This document shows, piece after piece, positions 36,418 to 48,784 of a stretch of 64,000 nucleotides of DNA. Position 1 is the stretch's first letter. Every line of letters begins with the position of its first letter. The notes beneath the pieces were generated by a model. The model was not told where the DNA came from and searched no databases. It was given only the letters and a program-made list of their open reading frames with translations. The translations under genes were made by a program, and so were the position numbers. The stretch is from Isoperla grammatica (taxonomy: Eukaryota > Arthropoda > Insecta > Plecoptera > Perlodidae), in the NCBI GenBank assembly GCA_945910005.1, contig OX246746.1, positions 28,599,730-28,663,729 on the forward strand, written 5' to 3'.

Positions 36418-37244
36418 TTATTATTCCTATTCGACAAAATTCTAGGGCCTAGACTGATAGTAATTTAACGATAGTGATATGCTTTGACTTGTTTATTTTC
36501 ATTTTTATTTTATGCCCTAATTTATGATATTGTTATTTGACAAAACTCTAGGGCCTGGACTGATAGTAGTTAAAACTATAGTGGTATGCTTTGTCGAGGA
36601 CTTGTTTCTTTTCATTTTTATTTTATGTGAAGAACCTTTGTATTTTATTGTTTGTTATTGTTTAATTTTTTTTACGCAATATTACTGACACTTAAATAAG
36701 CCTACTGGTAATTTTCAACCTGAGGGTTAATGATGTGTTTTTATATTGTTTCGCTATGTTGTGTTGTACGTTGTATGTGTATTGTATTGATGTATGCGTT
36801 GTATTGATTGAGGTAACATGTATTTCACTTGTGCAATAAATTGCAAATTGTATATCAAAATTATGGTGTATGGTGCAAATATTTCACCTGAAAGACCATC
36901 CCAATCACAGGGGGGGGGGGGGGGGTACTGGTTTACCTATACGGCACTGTTGCACTGCCGGTTTACTGCCGAAGTAGCAACGGTAAGCTAAGAATTGAAT
37001 GTGCCGATTGTCGCCGGTACAACACCGGATCGTTGACGGGTGGACGATATAACGTAGTTGCTTTGATACCGATTATCTAACGTTTCACTGACGATCTGCT
37101 GCCGCAACCCGCTACTGGATCGCTAACATCAAATGGGACACTTTTTCACCGATCCGGTGACGTGCTGTGTTAACGGTCCGGCATCCCCAGTAAAGAAAAC
37201 TGAATGCCGTTTCGGTGCCGACGTGACGATTTGTGTTTGCTGGG

Positions 37245-37830
37245 AAATTAAATACTTTGTTACAGGTCTACCAAGTAGTAGTAGTTTTCTACTAGTAAGT
37301 AGAAAATTAAGTTGGTTTGTTACCATTTGACTCGGTTATGTCTTAAGCACGAGAATACTTACGTTGGGCCAACTTTTCACTGTTCGTATTTGGAGAGCAA
37401 CTTTGACATATTATCTTCCCTGCGCTCAGAAGGTACCACGAGACTCCCGGGGGATTGTACTTCCTATCTACCTCTCCACACAGATGCAACAAGGGTCAAA
37501 GCTCCTTCCAATCTTACTACGTTGCACAAACATGCCGACACTTGCATTTCATAGCCAGAGCTAGACAACTTTGAGAAATGCCACCTTGCTATTGCTAGCC
37601 GGGAGTAACTCGAGAATAGTTACTACCAAACCAACACTGACACCTAATGCTATAAAATACAACACTTCGAAAGTACATCACGTCACTAAAATAAATTTAA
37701 ATACAAACCCATAATAACATAGTGTGCCCTCTTCAGGCGACAAAGAAGTATATTAGAATGTTTGGATAGTTGGGACGAATGTCCGAGGGCAATCCAGCAT
37801 TCTCAATTGTGACTTATTATAGATAAGTTT
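37245..37830. other. No recognised feature
   Basis: Frames at 37312-37564 overlap in two phases and lack domains or splice context. Confidence 0.4.
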
Positions 37831-37903
37831 GAAATAGACCTTCAGTCAGGATTGCCGGCGACAGTAATCGAATCGGGGACCTTCCAAATGAGAGTATCGA
37901 GCA
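37831..37903 (-). mobile_element. tRNA-derived SINE fragment
   Basis: Minus strand contains CCCCGATTCGATTACTG, a B-box-like motif, followed by GCCGGCAATCCTGACTGAAG, the same tail phrase found at 20.1, 28.8, 45.6 and 61.6 kb. Confidence 0.5.
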
Positions 37904-37911
37904 TAGCCAAT

Positions 37912-38505
37912 CAGGGGCGTAGCGAGGGGGGGATCAGTGTCCGATCCCCCCCCGAAATAAAAAAAAAATGTATTTTAAAAACGCAATTAAACTTTTATTT
38001 GTAGATTATAATTACCATTATAATTCCATTAAAAACCTATTTCTCGAATAATTATAAATCCAATGCTTCTAATAGGTCCGAAACAAATTACAGTTTGTCG
38101 GCTGCAAACTTCTCTGTATTCCGGAAAAACAGACATCCAACCGCTCCCCCACCCCTTTCGGCAATGTTTTTTAAGTTTTAAGGGTAACCACCCATCCTGG
38201 AATAACTGGAACAGTCTCGTTTTTGAAGGGGATGTCCCGTGTCCTGACTTCACGCTGCCCATGGACGACAAAAATTCCGGTTTTGAGGCAACGTTTACAC
38301 AACATCTAAAAATTAGCAAAATACGAATCAAATTCGCCTTAAAACTAGTTTCGGCACCTAAAATTAACAGATTCAAAAAATTTGCGCCTTCGGCGAAATT
38401 GCCTCCCGCGGCTGGGGCTTCGCCCCAGACCCCAGCTGATCCACGCCACCTCGTTTTCGGAAATAGTCATCCACCCCCCGAACCAAAATCCTGGCTACGC
38501 CCCTG
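37912..38505. mobile_element. hAT-type MITE, copy 2
   Basis: 594 bp with ends CAGGGGCGTAGCGAGG and complement TGGCTACGCCCCTG. An exact 8-bp duplication TAGCCAAT lies at 37904-37911 and 38506-38513. The interior holds a small hairpin (GGGGCTTCGCCCC) shared with the element at 43.4 kb. The two overlapping open frames inside (38063-38515 +, 38029-38376 -) are not recognisable transposase. Confidence 0.93.
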
Positions 38506-38513
38506 TAGCCAAT

Positions 38514-41500
38514 AGTGAGACTCAAACCTGTCGCCGATATCTTCAGCTTCCTGAGTTAACTGTTACTTAAACGAGTCGATTGGGTATCAAACTGTTAGAT
38601 CGAATCACGTTTTAACTTCAATCGCAAGAGAACTAACAATAATCTTATCAAATAAATGCCTATGTAAGTTGTTATCATTTGCTGCTCATCTGAGTGTTTA
38701 TCTTCAATCACAAAATAATCATTAGAAAGGCTGAACAGTATGAAAAATGAAGCGAAAAATTATGGTACCAAAAATAAATTCTATTAAATAATTGGAAAAA
38801 TTCTATTACAATACAAACTGAAACATGAATTTGGATATTTTCACATTAAATGTAATAATCCTACCAAGCTTATCATGGCGTAGTGCGCGAGATTTAAATC
38901 TAAACTGATGTACAACTCATTTGAAAGACATAGCGTGTTGGCCGCTGAGTCGCCAGTGTTGGGCGACGGAGCAACGCGCTTACTACGAAGTGTAGAACGT
39001 TGCCAAGAACAGAGATCGCCAGCAATAATATTGTCATAGTTAGTGGGAGCTGAGCTGTCGTCGCACGCAAGTTCGCTCGTAGCAAGCGTAAGCTACTTCG
39101 GTTATTTTTTTCTTACACTCAACGTTTGTAATTTTAGTTATTAAATAAATTAGAATTCATTTTGTTTTATTTAATCAAGAAAATAAAAACCACAGAAACA
39201 GAAAGTGAAAATATAATTGAAAAAAAGAGTTCTAGTGGAATTTCGAGAATGTTTTTCCGGCTTTTTGGGGATTGAGGTAATTCCTTAATAAGTGCCAGTT
39301 TCTTCGCAATTTTTGGATTTACTTCGACTTCAATATACACCAGTGGCGTGACGAACGCTGAACATTCTAGCTGTCTGCTGTGCTTCGAGAAACTACTCAA
39401 TTGGGTAGGTTTATTTCCTCATCGACGAAATATATATATTGTATTACCTTAATTTAAGTACCATTTTCACTTCCTCAAATGGACTGGGCTGAATTATGTA
39501 GTGAATAGTTGTTATTATGTAACATTGAATTTAGGTTGATTTAACTGGCGGGGGGTGGGGGGAGGGGGAGGAGATAAAATTATCCCATTCGTTTCACCAG
39601 GAACAGGCTATGTGCTGATACCCCTCTGGTATATTTGACACATAACATGATCATCAATAGTTACGTCTAGTATTAGAAACTAAGTTTAATTAATAATTAG
39701 TGGTGTAATTGGGTTAAATATTGTATACGTATTACTTTTTTCATTTTTGTATTTGATTTTAATTATAAAGATGCTATTCTCCTTCCCTACCCAATCGACA
39801 AAAGGAAAACTATCCTGATCGGCAGAACAGTTGCGAAGTAATGTCCGAGGACTCCCATATGACGGGAACCTCTTCACTTTTTATTGCCGGGGGTGAGAAA
39901 AATAACTCTAACCCGTAACCCCCGAATTAGTATATCACGTTTTACCACTGAGGCACTATTATCGGCACATCAACTTTTGAATCAAAAGGTTAAAACGGCG
40001 GGCATTTTGAATATGCTTGATGAGCTTTAGTTTAGTTTAAAAAAAAATCAAGATCCAATTATATTCGAACCTAAGTAAAACGCTAATTCAAGCCTTAGCT
40101 CCACAACGCTTGTGAACATCCCAATAAAGCTCGAGTGTTCGGTCTTTACGACATAGTTAGTATAGTACGACATAGTAGTAAGTATAGTACCTACATCATT
40201 ATGTTCATTTCATTCCGCACGCCGTTTTGGTTCGAGAGGATTATTCGCGTCAGAGCATTGCAAAGCCTCATCATCACGATTGTAATATTGTTGTAATATT
40301 TCTATTTTGTAATCTTTGTTTTTGTTTTTCTTCCGCACTGCCAAGACAGAATCCAGCTTACTTGATAAGAGGTATCTATTTATTTGTGTAGCCTTGCAGA
40401 TATCATTCCAATCGCTCTACTTGATTCATTGGCCTGGGTATAATGACATCATCTCCAATATAAGGGTTCTAGTAGGTGAATTTGAACAAAATAAAAGCAA
40501 CAAACATCAGCTCAAAATGACCTCGACCTTGAAAATATAATCTGATATTTGGAAATCAACCTGGCTATTGTTATTGTTGCTTATGCTTAATAGCCGTTTA
40601 ACGATTGGCAATTCCATTCCGGTTATAGTAGGTTACACATTTCAGGGTGCACTGCCTCGCAATGTTGAGTAGCACGATATAAAAGACCTATGACTGAGGC
40701 TCAACTAGATTGTCGGGTGTGGGCAACGAATACACAACTGTGAGCAAGAACGCCAATCATAAGGAAGATGAAAACCGTTGCTCATCTTGTATTCTCATTG
40801 AATCAGAATCTTCTAACCTACCTTATCTGTTCAGTCACATCTACTAAATGTTGCTTGGTTTATTTTAAGCCAAAGATCGGTAATTGGGATGTTATTTAAG
40901 TCACTGGTTTAGTGGTTTAACAGTTATTCAGTTCCGTCGCTGTTTGTATGAGCTAGTGGAGAAAGTGCGTTGAGATCTCGAGCAGTAAGCACTTGCCATA
41001 TAGATGTACCCACAGGGAGCACAAATAATATCTCGAAGTTTTCTTTTGTACAATATTATATTCACAAGCAGTTTATGTGTATATATATAAATATATATAT
41101 ATGGGATCATAGAAGCTTTGCGCTATGTAGAGGTATTTCGTTTTTAGGGTCTTTTTGGAAGTGAACATGTAGATTGTAATGTAAAGTTAAAGTCTGTGAA
41201 AATACAATCGGTCATAAGTCCTGAAAAATCTGCTCAGGATGTCAATATATTGTCAGGAATTTTATTGAAAACATACATTTCTATATTTTTGAAATGTTGA
41301 TAGAATCAAGATGATTAATTTCCTGATTTTGTACTTTGTAAATCGTATTGCACAATATGCCAATATTATGACTGTAATAACAATATTATGTGTGTATTTA
41401 GAAATCTACTCCAGACGAGTTTTAATAAAATAAATTTTCTAAACCGAAAACTATTCATGATTTTGTTTTCGATGCACAATGTTTTAACATGAGGGTGGAT

Positions 41501-42234
41501 CCATGGAGATAGAAAAACATGAAGCGTGCATCAGATCTTTGGTGCAGTATAGATGTAAATAAAGAATCTGTACTCCCAATCATTGGAAACACTGTTATAA
41601 GGATAAGGACAGCTCTCTCGACGCGTTTCTTGTGTTTCCGCAGACGACCTGTATCGCAACCGAATTGTTTTTTCCGGAGGAAACAAGACAATGAGGCTTC
41701 GAAAAAATACAAACAATCGAAGGCTAAATGATTGACAGCTTCAAATTTATTGGAATTTAGAAAGCGAAGTAAAATCCACATACAATGTTGAAGGACAATC
41801 ATAACAAAAACAAACCCGCCGAAACGTGATTTCTTCTAAGTTACGTTTTTGTAGAAAGATTTAGATACTACACGAAAACCGTGAAAAAGTTCGTGAAAAA
41901 TCTCAAAACAGTTATGTTCTCACGTTTCGTTACATTACTCGAAAGTGTGTTGAAGGGTTTTTATGCTTTACCGGCTTTTCGTCAGAAAATACCGTTCGCT
42001 GGGGTTACTAAGCGTGAAGCATTTATCTGACGTATCATTGAGACAGTTCTTGTTAACCTAAACGCCGAGAGATAAAACAGTGATTAGCTTTTGGACTTTC
42101 ATACGCCTGACTAATCGCTAGTGACCTCTTCGTTACGCAATGCGCTTTGCCGCTTACTGTCTGATAGTGCTAATGGGAAATATGCCGTACTCTCAATGCA
42201 TGCTAATGCTTGGAATCGGGACTATTTGTTTATC
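38514..42234. other. Long stretch without supported gene
   Basis: About 3.7 kb of AT-rich DNA. Open frames (for example 38900-39085, 41455-41802) lack domains, compositional bias and splice context. A short (TA)n-type tract lies near 41080-41102 and a G-rich run at 39548-39570. Nothing else was recognised. Confidence 0.45.
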
Positions 42235-42310
42235 GGAGCGGCGTGTAGTTACCAAATGGTGTTAATGAAGTGACTACCAAATACTGGGGTCCTTGGTTCA
42301 ATCCTAGGTT
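42235..42310 (+). mobile_element. Possible tRNA-derived SINE head
   Basis: GGTCCTTGGTTCAATCCTAGG fits a B box, preceded by a poorly matching A-box region (GTAGTTACCAAATGG). The body is not identified. Confidence 0.3.
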
Positions 42311-42472
42311 TTCAATTTATTTTTCAACTATCATCATCACCTTCATTTTTTAATCAAATGTCTATATTATAGAAAATACACGATAGTATAACATATATAA
42401 TGTGTATTAATCACTAAAGGTACTATTTGTCTGAACCATAAGATGGAAAGTATGTTTTAATTAAAGAAGTTA

Positions 42473-43206
42473 TTAAGCGAGCGTCTCCACTAGTCTCCAC
42501 TTATGGCACTTCATTCTGATTTTTTGTTTTTTTTATATATATCTATATGTCTGTCGATAGCGGTCGAACAGAAAATCCGATCAACTTGAAATTTAGACCA
42601 TCCACAAGCCTCGATGTGGATTGAAGGTATATAGTTTTGAGGTAAAATCGTTCAAAAAGTTACAAAGTTACAACATAGTTACTGCAACATTTTTTTTCTG
42701 AAACAAAATGGCGGCAAAATGTGAGATAGCCATATTTTTCTAAAGCTTTTTCCGGTTACGAATATGTTCATTTTATGGCGATTTGATAAATGTTGGCAAA
42801 GTTACACAAAAGTTACTCGAAAATATATTTCTGAAACACAGTAAAAGCAAAATGTGAGGTAGCTATCTTATAGTAAATTTTTGTCCGGTCACGAATATAC
42901 TAAGGTAAACGCAATCTGATACGTATTAGAGGCAGAAATTACATTTCAAATTCTGTCAATAACTGTTAGTAACGGTGGCGGACCGTGTTGAAAAAACGAC
43001 GACGAAAATTCTTAGCAACGCACATTGCACTGCATCCAACAATGTCGGGAAGTATAATAGCTATGGAAATTAGGAAAAATAATGCAATGCGCATTCTTGA
43101 ATTGTTGTGAATTGTTGTTTTTATTAGTTTTCAGAACTTTTCGCCACAAAGTTCGTAGCTATTGACGCGCTCGCTTATCAACGCGTCAAACAGAGCGTTT
43201 TCCTAG
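42473..43206 (+). mobile_element. Helitron-like element, copy E (full length)
   Basis: 734 bp from TTAAGCGAGCGTCTCC to TTTTCCTAG, preceded by A and followed by T. The sub-terminal GACGCGCTCGCTTATCAACG hairpin is intact. Confidence 0.87.
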
Positions 43207-43355
43207 TATAATAAATTCATAATAATATAATTTTCGTAATAAGAAATATATATATATATATATATATATAAATATATATACAGGAAAAGAGACTGGGTAC
43301 ACACCAAACATTACAATGAACATTAGGACTTACTAATTAATTAGGTACTTCAAAC

Positions 43356-43814
43356 CAGGGGCGGACTGGGATAAAAAGACCCGGGATGCTGGGTTTCGGG
43401 GGGGCCCGCACGAGGCGGCGTGGCGCAGCTGGGGTTGGGGCGAAGCCCCAGCCGCCGGAGGCAAATACGCCGAAGTCGTAAACAATTTTTTGGGGTTGCA
43501 TTGAATTTTATGGCCTAAAATGCGATTTTAGGGCGCGACTAACAGAAGCCACCCTGCCAGTAGCAAAATAATTTCAATTATATTCAATTAATTACATTGA
43601 ATATGTACAATAAATATTACAATACATTCAATTATAATTTCAAAATAATACTTATTGAGTGGGGTTAAGATGTTTTTAGCAACATACAGAGAAGTATTTA
43701 CATCATAGGAACTTTCTGGTGGCAGCCCGGGGGCCCGGAATGCCAAAGGGCTCGGATTTGCCCAGGGGCCCGGGATGCGATCGCATCCCGGCATCCCTAG
43801 CCAGTCCGCGCCTG
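43356..43814. mobile_element. hAT-type MITE, copy 3
   Basis: 459 bp with ends CAGGGGCGGACTGGG and complement CCAGTCCGCGCCTG. An exact 8-bp duplication CTTCAAAC lies at 43348-43355 and 43815-43822. The GGGGCGAAGCCCC hairpin is shared with copy 2. Confidence 0.93.
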
Positions 43815-43822
43815 CTTCAAAC

Positions 43823-45587
43823 TCTGACACAGCTATAATGTCTAATAGTAGTAGTATATGGTGATATTTGGGCTTTACGCCTCATAATTGGGTAACGTTT
43901 ATAATCGAGAGGGCTACACCTATTTCGAATAGTGGCATAGTTTTGTATAGCTGAACTTGGAAACTGTGAATACTTATATTAACAAAATAACCTAAATAGA
44001 ATTCAAGGCTAATATGTTTCACATTGAGAAAGTGATGTTTGTCTTCATTTAACACTCATATGCTAAAGATACATGATTGATGTATTGATGCCTATAAGCG
44101 AGTGTCTAATAGACAATTGTGTTGCAACATAGTTTTGTTCGATGGTGGTGTCATGTTTTGCATTTCAGGATCCAGGGGAGCCCTACCTGTCGTACGAGAC
44201 AACTATTAGAGCTTGTTAGTTAATTGGCTTCGTTTGCTCTACAACAATAACTACTACAAAAGGGCAATTTCTTCCAATATCCCCCTACGCTATAAGCTCA
44301 AGAGGGCAGGAGGGCAAGAGGGCATCAGCTTATCAATATAGCCTTCTGTTCCGTATTGGATGGGAGAAGGGGAAATAGAAATATAGTTAAAGCGTCCATC
44401 GTCTTCAGATTAGTATACACTTCGATAGGATTTGTGTAGTGTTGCCGTTTTTGTTTTTGTTTTTGTTAGCCCTGCAAGAAACAAAATTATGTGTTAAGAG
44501 CTGATGGAAGGTAATCAACAGAAAGACAAAGGTATACCAGAATAGAATCGACTTAATGATGTTATTTGACACCGGACAATAGAATGACACACAGTCCTCC
44601 ACGTAAATAACACATGATTGGTTTTTCTTGAGATGATGGCCAGGTGTAGAGAGTCTGTGATACGATACATAATCACTCGACCACCTGACAAGCTCAAGAG
44701 CTGCATCCATATGTTAATATCCCTCTCGAGCAGAGCAATATGATACCACATTGATTGGTATAAACACAGAGACATTGAAGAAATAGTTTGATTGTTGAAG
44801 CCGTGATCGGGAGGGAGGGGAAAAGACGAAAGCAATTTAATATTTGTTTTTGTTCTATAACAAACCAATTGGCGACATTTGTAAAAAAAATCTTTGTACA
44901 ATTAATTCTTAATTGATTCGAATTAAATCAGAAGAGTTTTTGGTATCAGGCACCACAAGGACTGTTAATCTTGGCTGCTGTTCTATCAATTCTCAAGATA
45001 TCACATTTATATGGAGCACAGCCCTTGCTGTATGAACTGCATTAGTACGTATTGTTATGTAGATTCAATATTTTGATTATAGAAACGAATGATAATAATA
45101 TAATAATATCAAACTTACACATTTAAAAGTACTTGTGAGATTAAAGGATGTGGTAACTAATCCAAGGTTGAGTTGGGTCTAAAAGAAGCATCACGCAGTT
45201 GTTATAGAGCGAAGGCATACATGCACAAAGGAAAACAAACAAAAAATAATTATCTCATTATCTTCATTAAAAGATACTAATAAAATGTATAAGAAAAAAA
45301 TAATAATTCTGTATTGGACAAGATGTTTGAAGACTAGGTCAGTTTTCAAATAATTGCACTTCTTACAAATATGCTAACATGAGAAACTTTGCAAATCGCG
45401 GTAATTATGTCGACAAGAAAATATTGTTTTGCAATAATTGCCTTTTCAATATACTTTGCACCTTGGTATTCTCTAACAAGCCACTCCCTCTTGAACGATA
45501 ACAACCTGCGGCAGTTAGGCAAGAAATAATGTAAGAAACGTAACAGATAAGAAAGTAAAGTTACATGAATAATGAATAATACAGATA
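43823..45587. other. Mostly non-coding stretch
   Basis: It contains the weak exon candidate listed next. The phrase TGATATTTGGGCTTTACGCC at 43861 resembles a phrase in the SINE-like unit at 15.0 kb. Overlapping reverse frames at 44405-44901 share the same DNA in two phases and are not supported. Confidence 0.4.
44169..44219 (+). CDS. Weak candidate terminal coding exon
   Basis: Follows a good acceptor (TTTTGCATTTCAG) and reads DPGEPYLSYETTIRAC to TAG in 17 codons, with codon use less AT-rich than its surroundings. No partner exon was found within several kilobases upstream, and 17 codons can be open by chance. Treat as speculative. Confidence 0.18.
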   Translation, partial: DPGEPYLSYETTIRAC

Positions 45588-45725
45588 AAGATGGCGCAGC
45601 GGCCATAGCACTTCCACTAGCGCCTGGGTCGCGGGTAAGATTCCCACCACCGGCAATCCTGACTGAAGATTCTTAGGGTTTCCTCATTTCCTCAGTCACG
45701 AGGTGAATTCTGGACTAAGTCCTAG
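45588..45725 (+). mobile_element. tRNA-derived SINE-like element
   Basis: ATGGCGCAGCGGCCATAGCA resembles an A box region and GGGTAAGATTCCCACC a degenerate B box. Then come CACCGGCAATCCTGACTGAA and TTTCCTCAGTCACGAGG, the tail shared with other SINE-like pieces in the window. Confidence 0.6.
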
Positions 45726-46410
45726 AATCAGCTCTCGGGCAGTTCCATAATAATGGCCGTTTTACTTGCATGGGCCCAATTTTCCGTTCAAGATTGAATA
45801 ATCATCATGTTGGACGTAAGATTAAAGCTATGTTCCGTTCAACTCTTCGCAGTCAATGTTGACTGTTTGAAACATCACATGTTCCATGTAACATGTGTTG
45901 CCTTAGGGTAGCTTTAATAACTACGCAAATAAAAATAACTTTTAAAAAGAGATGGCGGGCACTGAGCTCAAAGCGATCATCGCTCAGCCTTCATTGAAGT
46001 CATAATATGTGTACCCTGTTACGTCAAATTACCGTCTCAAAAGAATTCTGGTGAAACTGAAAGCCGGCATCAACTGAACCAAATAAGTTGTCTGTGACTG
46101 AACTCTGATATCAGTCCCTCAGTTCCTGGAAAGGCCATGAGGTTGTTGTTAACACCACTGTTTACCGTCCCCACAAAGTAAAAGTGATTGACCGAACAGT
46201 AAATACCGAGGAAGCAGCTTAGCTAATAGCACCGAGCACGTTAAAGCTGGTCGCAGTTTGTTCGCTTCCCACCATACTATCATATAGTAATTTGATTGCG
46301 ATTTTGCTGTGCGATTCTTTACAGTGCAGATAAATGAGGAAAGCTGCTGAAGGGCTGAAATTGTCCTCTTCTTTATATAGGGGCTATACCCGCCACTGCC
46401 TTAACAGCTA
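45726..46410. other. No recognised feature
   Basis: No supported exon, RNA or repeat. Confidence 0.4.
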
Positions 46411-46829
46411 CCTTCACCCTTCCCCTCACATCTCATCGCAAGCCGAGTAGTTCAGCCATGCGATGTCACTCGTTGATGCTCGCACCATACCCTACCTTCA
46501 CCCTACCCCTCACATCCCATCGCAAGCCGAGTAGTTCAGCCATGCTATGTCACTCATTGATGCTCGCACCATACCCTACCTTCACCCTACCCCTCACATC
46601 CCATCGCAAGCCGAGTAGTTCAGCCATGCTATGTCACTCGTTGATGCTCGCACCATACCCTACCTTCACCCTACCCCTCACATCCCATCGCAAGCCGAGT
46701 AGTTCAGCCATGCTATGTCACTCATTGATGCTCGCACCATACCCTACCTTCACCCTACCCCTCACATCCCATCGCAAGCCGAGTAGTTCAGCCATGCTAT
46801 GTCACTCATTGATGCTCGCACCACACATC
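46411..46829. repeat. 84-bp tandem array, five units
   Basis: Unit includes AGCCATGCTATGTCACTC, TTGATGCTCGCACCATACCC and CATCGCAAGCCGAGTAGTTC. Units are nearly identical (an A/G alternation at CACTC(A/G)TTGATG), so the array is young. As 84 is a multiple of three, the 138-codon frame through it is an artefact of periodicity unless transcripts show otherwise. Confidence 0.96.
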
Positions 46830-47663
46830 GACACTTTTACCTCGATCAACCTGCTATTTTATTCTTCTATATAACTTATAATATGAAATAATATTTATAG
46901 TTCAGATATTGTCTATGGTTTGTGGATCGATTGTTCGCTAAAAATCATCACTTGTTATAAATAAGATTTCTCGTATCAAACATGGAAAATTTAACAAATT
47001 TAAAAATGTAATTTAATTTTAATTTTATGACTAAAATTTGTTATGGAAAATTTAATTTTATGACTAGCCCGGTCCACATTATAAATTTTACGTCATCGTG
47101 TGTGGGTGGACTACCAGAATATCCCTTCGTTTTTGCTATTCGTGCTCGCATAAAATTCTATTCTTCAAGAATGTATGCCAAGACGTGCAATCGAAGTAAA
47201 TCATAGAAACTGCTGATCAAACATTACGACGTTATCTTTATCTACAGCTTAAGATACACAAACCATACAAGGCTCGTTGATAAACATGTCAACAGTATAA
47301 TATTTACAACCGTGTCTATCCTATATTACCTGTTGTGTAAGTTGTGTCGTACATATTTTTTTTAAATTATAAGTTATAACCAAGTCACAAAATGATATGA
47401 AATTTAGATGGTGTAGTTGTAAAATATATAACGAACCAACTTTGGTTAACATATAGTGTAATACATATGCGTTTGTTAGAATATTCTATACGGGTGGGGG
47501 TCTGGGGCCAAAGCCCCAGCCGCCGGAGGCCTCGTCGCCTAAGGCTAATTTTCTTCTTCTCCTTCATATTTTACGTTTTAAGCGCATGTAAACACGTTTC
47601 AGAATCGGAGCTAATTGCTTGACGTCTAGCCTACTGCCTACGCATAGTAAGTTTTATTTCTTG
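46830..47663. other. Non-coding stretch with a GC-rich MITE-like fragment
   Basis: GGGGCCAAAGCCCCAGCCGC at 47502-47521 matches the interior hairpin of the hAT-type MITEs at 37.9 and 43.4 kb, implying a decayed or partial copy near 47490-47545. Otherwise AT-rich. Confidence 0.45.
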
Positions 47664-48390
47664 TTAAGCGAGCGTCTCCACTAGACTCTTATGGCACTTC
47701 GTTCTGTTTTTTTTTTGTTTTTTTTTTGTCTGTCGATAGCGGTCGAACGGAAAATCCGATCAACTTGAAATTTGGACCATCCACAAGCCTCGATGTGGAT
47801 TGAAGGTGTATAGTTTTGAGGTAAAATCGTACGAAAAGTTACAAAGTTACACCATAGTTACTGCAAAATATTTTTCTGAAACAAAATGGCGGGAAAATGT
47901 GAGATAGACAGATTTTTCTACAGATTTTTTCCGGTCACGAATATGTTAATCTAATGGAGATCTGATAAGTATTGGCAAAGTTACACGAAAGTTACTCGAA
48001 AATATTTTTCTAAAACGCAGTAACGGCAAAATGTGAGGTGGCTATCTTATAGTCAATTTTTGTCCGGTCACGAATATACTAATGTAAACGCGATCCGATA
48101 CGTATTAGAGGCAGAAATTACATTTCTTTTGCTGTCAATAAGTGTTAGTAACGGTGGCGGACCGTGTTGAAAACATGACCACGAAAATTCTTAGCAACGC
48201 ACATTGCACTGCATACAATACAACAATGTCGGAAAGTATAGTAGCCATTGAAATAAGAACAATTTTTGCAATGCGCATTCTTGAATTGTTGTTAATTGTT
48301 GTTCGTATTAGCATTGAAAACTTTTCGCCAGAAAGTTCGTAGATATTGACGCGCTCGCTTATCAACGCGTCAAACAGAGCGTTTTCCTAG
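47664..48390 (+). mobile_element. Helitron-like element, copy F (full length)
   Basis: 727 bp, TTAAGCGAGCGTCTCC to GTTTTCCTAG, followed by T. It lies about 200 bp upstream of the LRR gene start, so it may sit in its promoter region or 5' UTR intron. Confidence 0.87.
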
Positions 48391-48607
48391 TAATCATTAG
48401 TGTCACTAGGAAGCAAGATCATAAATGTAATCATGAGAAAACTGTAATTTCCTCCCTCCTCATTTTATTCCTCCTCTCACTGAACACTTTTTTATGGCAA
48501 GAGGAGGGGGTTAGAACTCCCCTTGTACATGCCAAAAGTAAATGAACTTCTTATGATTCTAGCACAGATCAGATAACTAATTCACTACATGGCTTCTAGG
48601 TTCAGAG

Positions 48608-48784
48608 ATGCTGGCTTGCCGTGTTCTGGTGTTAGCCATGTTGGCACAGACCTACGCCAGCGCGTACTTCCCCATCAAGGCGAAGAAGAAATGCATACAC
48701 ACTAAGATACACAAACTGCTAGCAGCTGACTGTCATGACTTGAATCTGGAGGTCGTACCACAGTATCTGCACTCGGACGTCGAG
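48608..48784 (+). CDS. LRR transmembrane protein, exon 1 (signal peptide and LRR N-cap)
   Basis: First coding exon of a 339-residue protein, joined as 48608-48784, 50375-50933, 51264-51547. It encodes a signal peptide (MLACRVLVLAMLAQTYASA, residues 1-19), then a basic stretch with the N-terminal LRR cap (Cys about 29 and 42, the latter in ADCHDLNLEVVPQYL). It ends …HSDVE at donor GTAAGG, phase 0. The next exon continues ILDLTFNRI, so the cap-to-repeat transition is uninterrupted. An earlier ATG at 48589 is out of frame; 48608 is chosen because it gives the signal peptide. AG at 48605-48606 could also be an acceptor for a 5' UTR exon. The protein is expected at the cell surface, but no specific ligand or orthologue is recognised. 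Confidence 0.85.

Larger units (their letters stand above)
32248..37244. mobile_element. 5-kb DNA transposon with CCCAGCAAACACAAA ends
   Basis: Terminal inverted repeats CCCAGCAAACACAAA at 32248-32262 and complement TTTGTGTTTGCTGGG at 37230-37244. Both ends, over about 300-400 bp, are filled with degenerate CCGG(A/T)TCG-TACC words in both orientations, i.e. sub-terminal repeats such as transposases bind. Several MITEs are nested inside. I cannot identify a target duplication or assign a superfamily. CACTA-like elements have similar sub-terminal repeats, but the TIR does not begin CACT. Confidence 0.75.

Noticed and set aside
38063..38515. 150-codon frame as a gene
   Set aside because: It lies inside a 594-bp hAT-type MITE with exact TSD, overlaps another frame on the opposite strand and shows no transposase motif.
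44405..44901. Two overlapping reverse-strand frames as genes
   Set aside because: The same DNA is read in two phases with no domain, codon bias or splice context.
46458..46874. 138-codon frame of 28-residue repeats
   Set aside because: The 84-bp tandem unit is a multiple of three; periodicity explains the open frame.
48135..48365. Recurrent 60-80 codon frame (SERVNIYELSGEK…) in Helitron-like copies, read from the CTAG end
   Set aside because: It recurs because the DNA is homologous. Copies C and D carry stops in it and others are frameshifted, so coding conservation is not shown.
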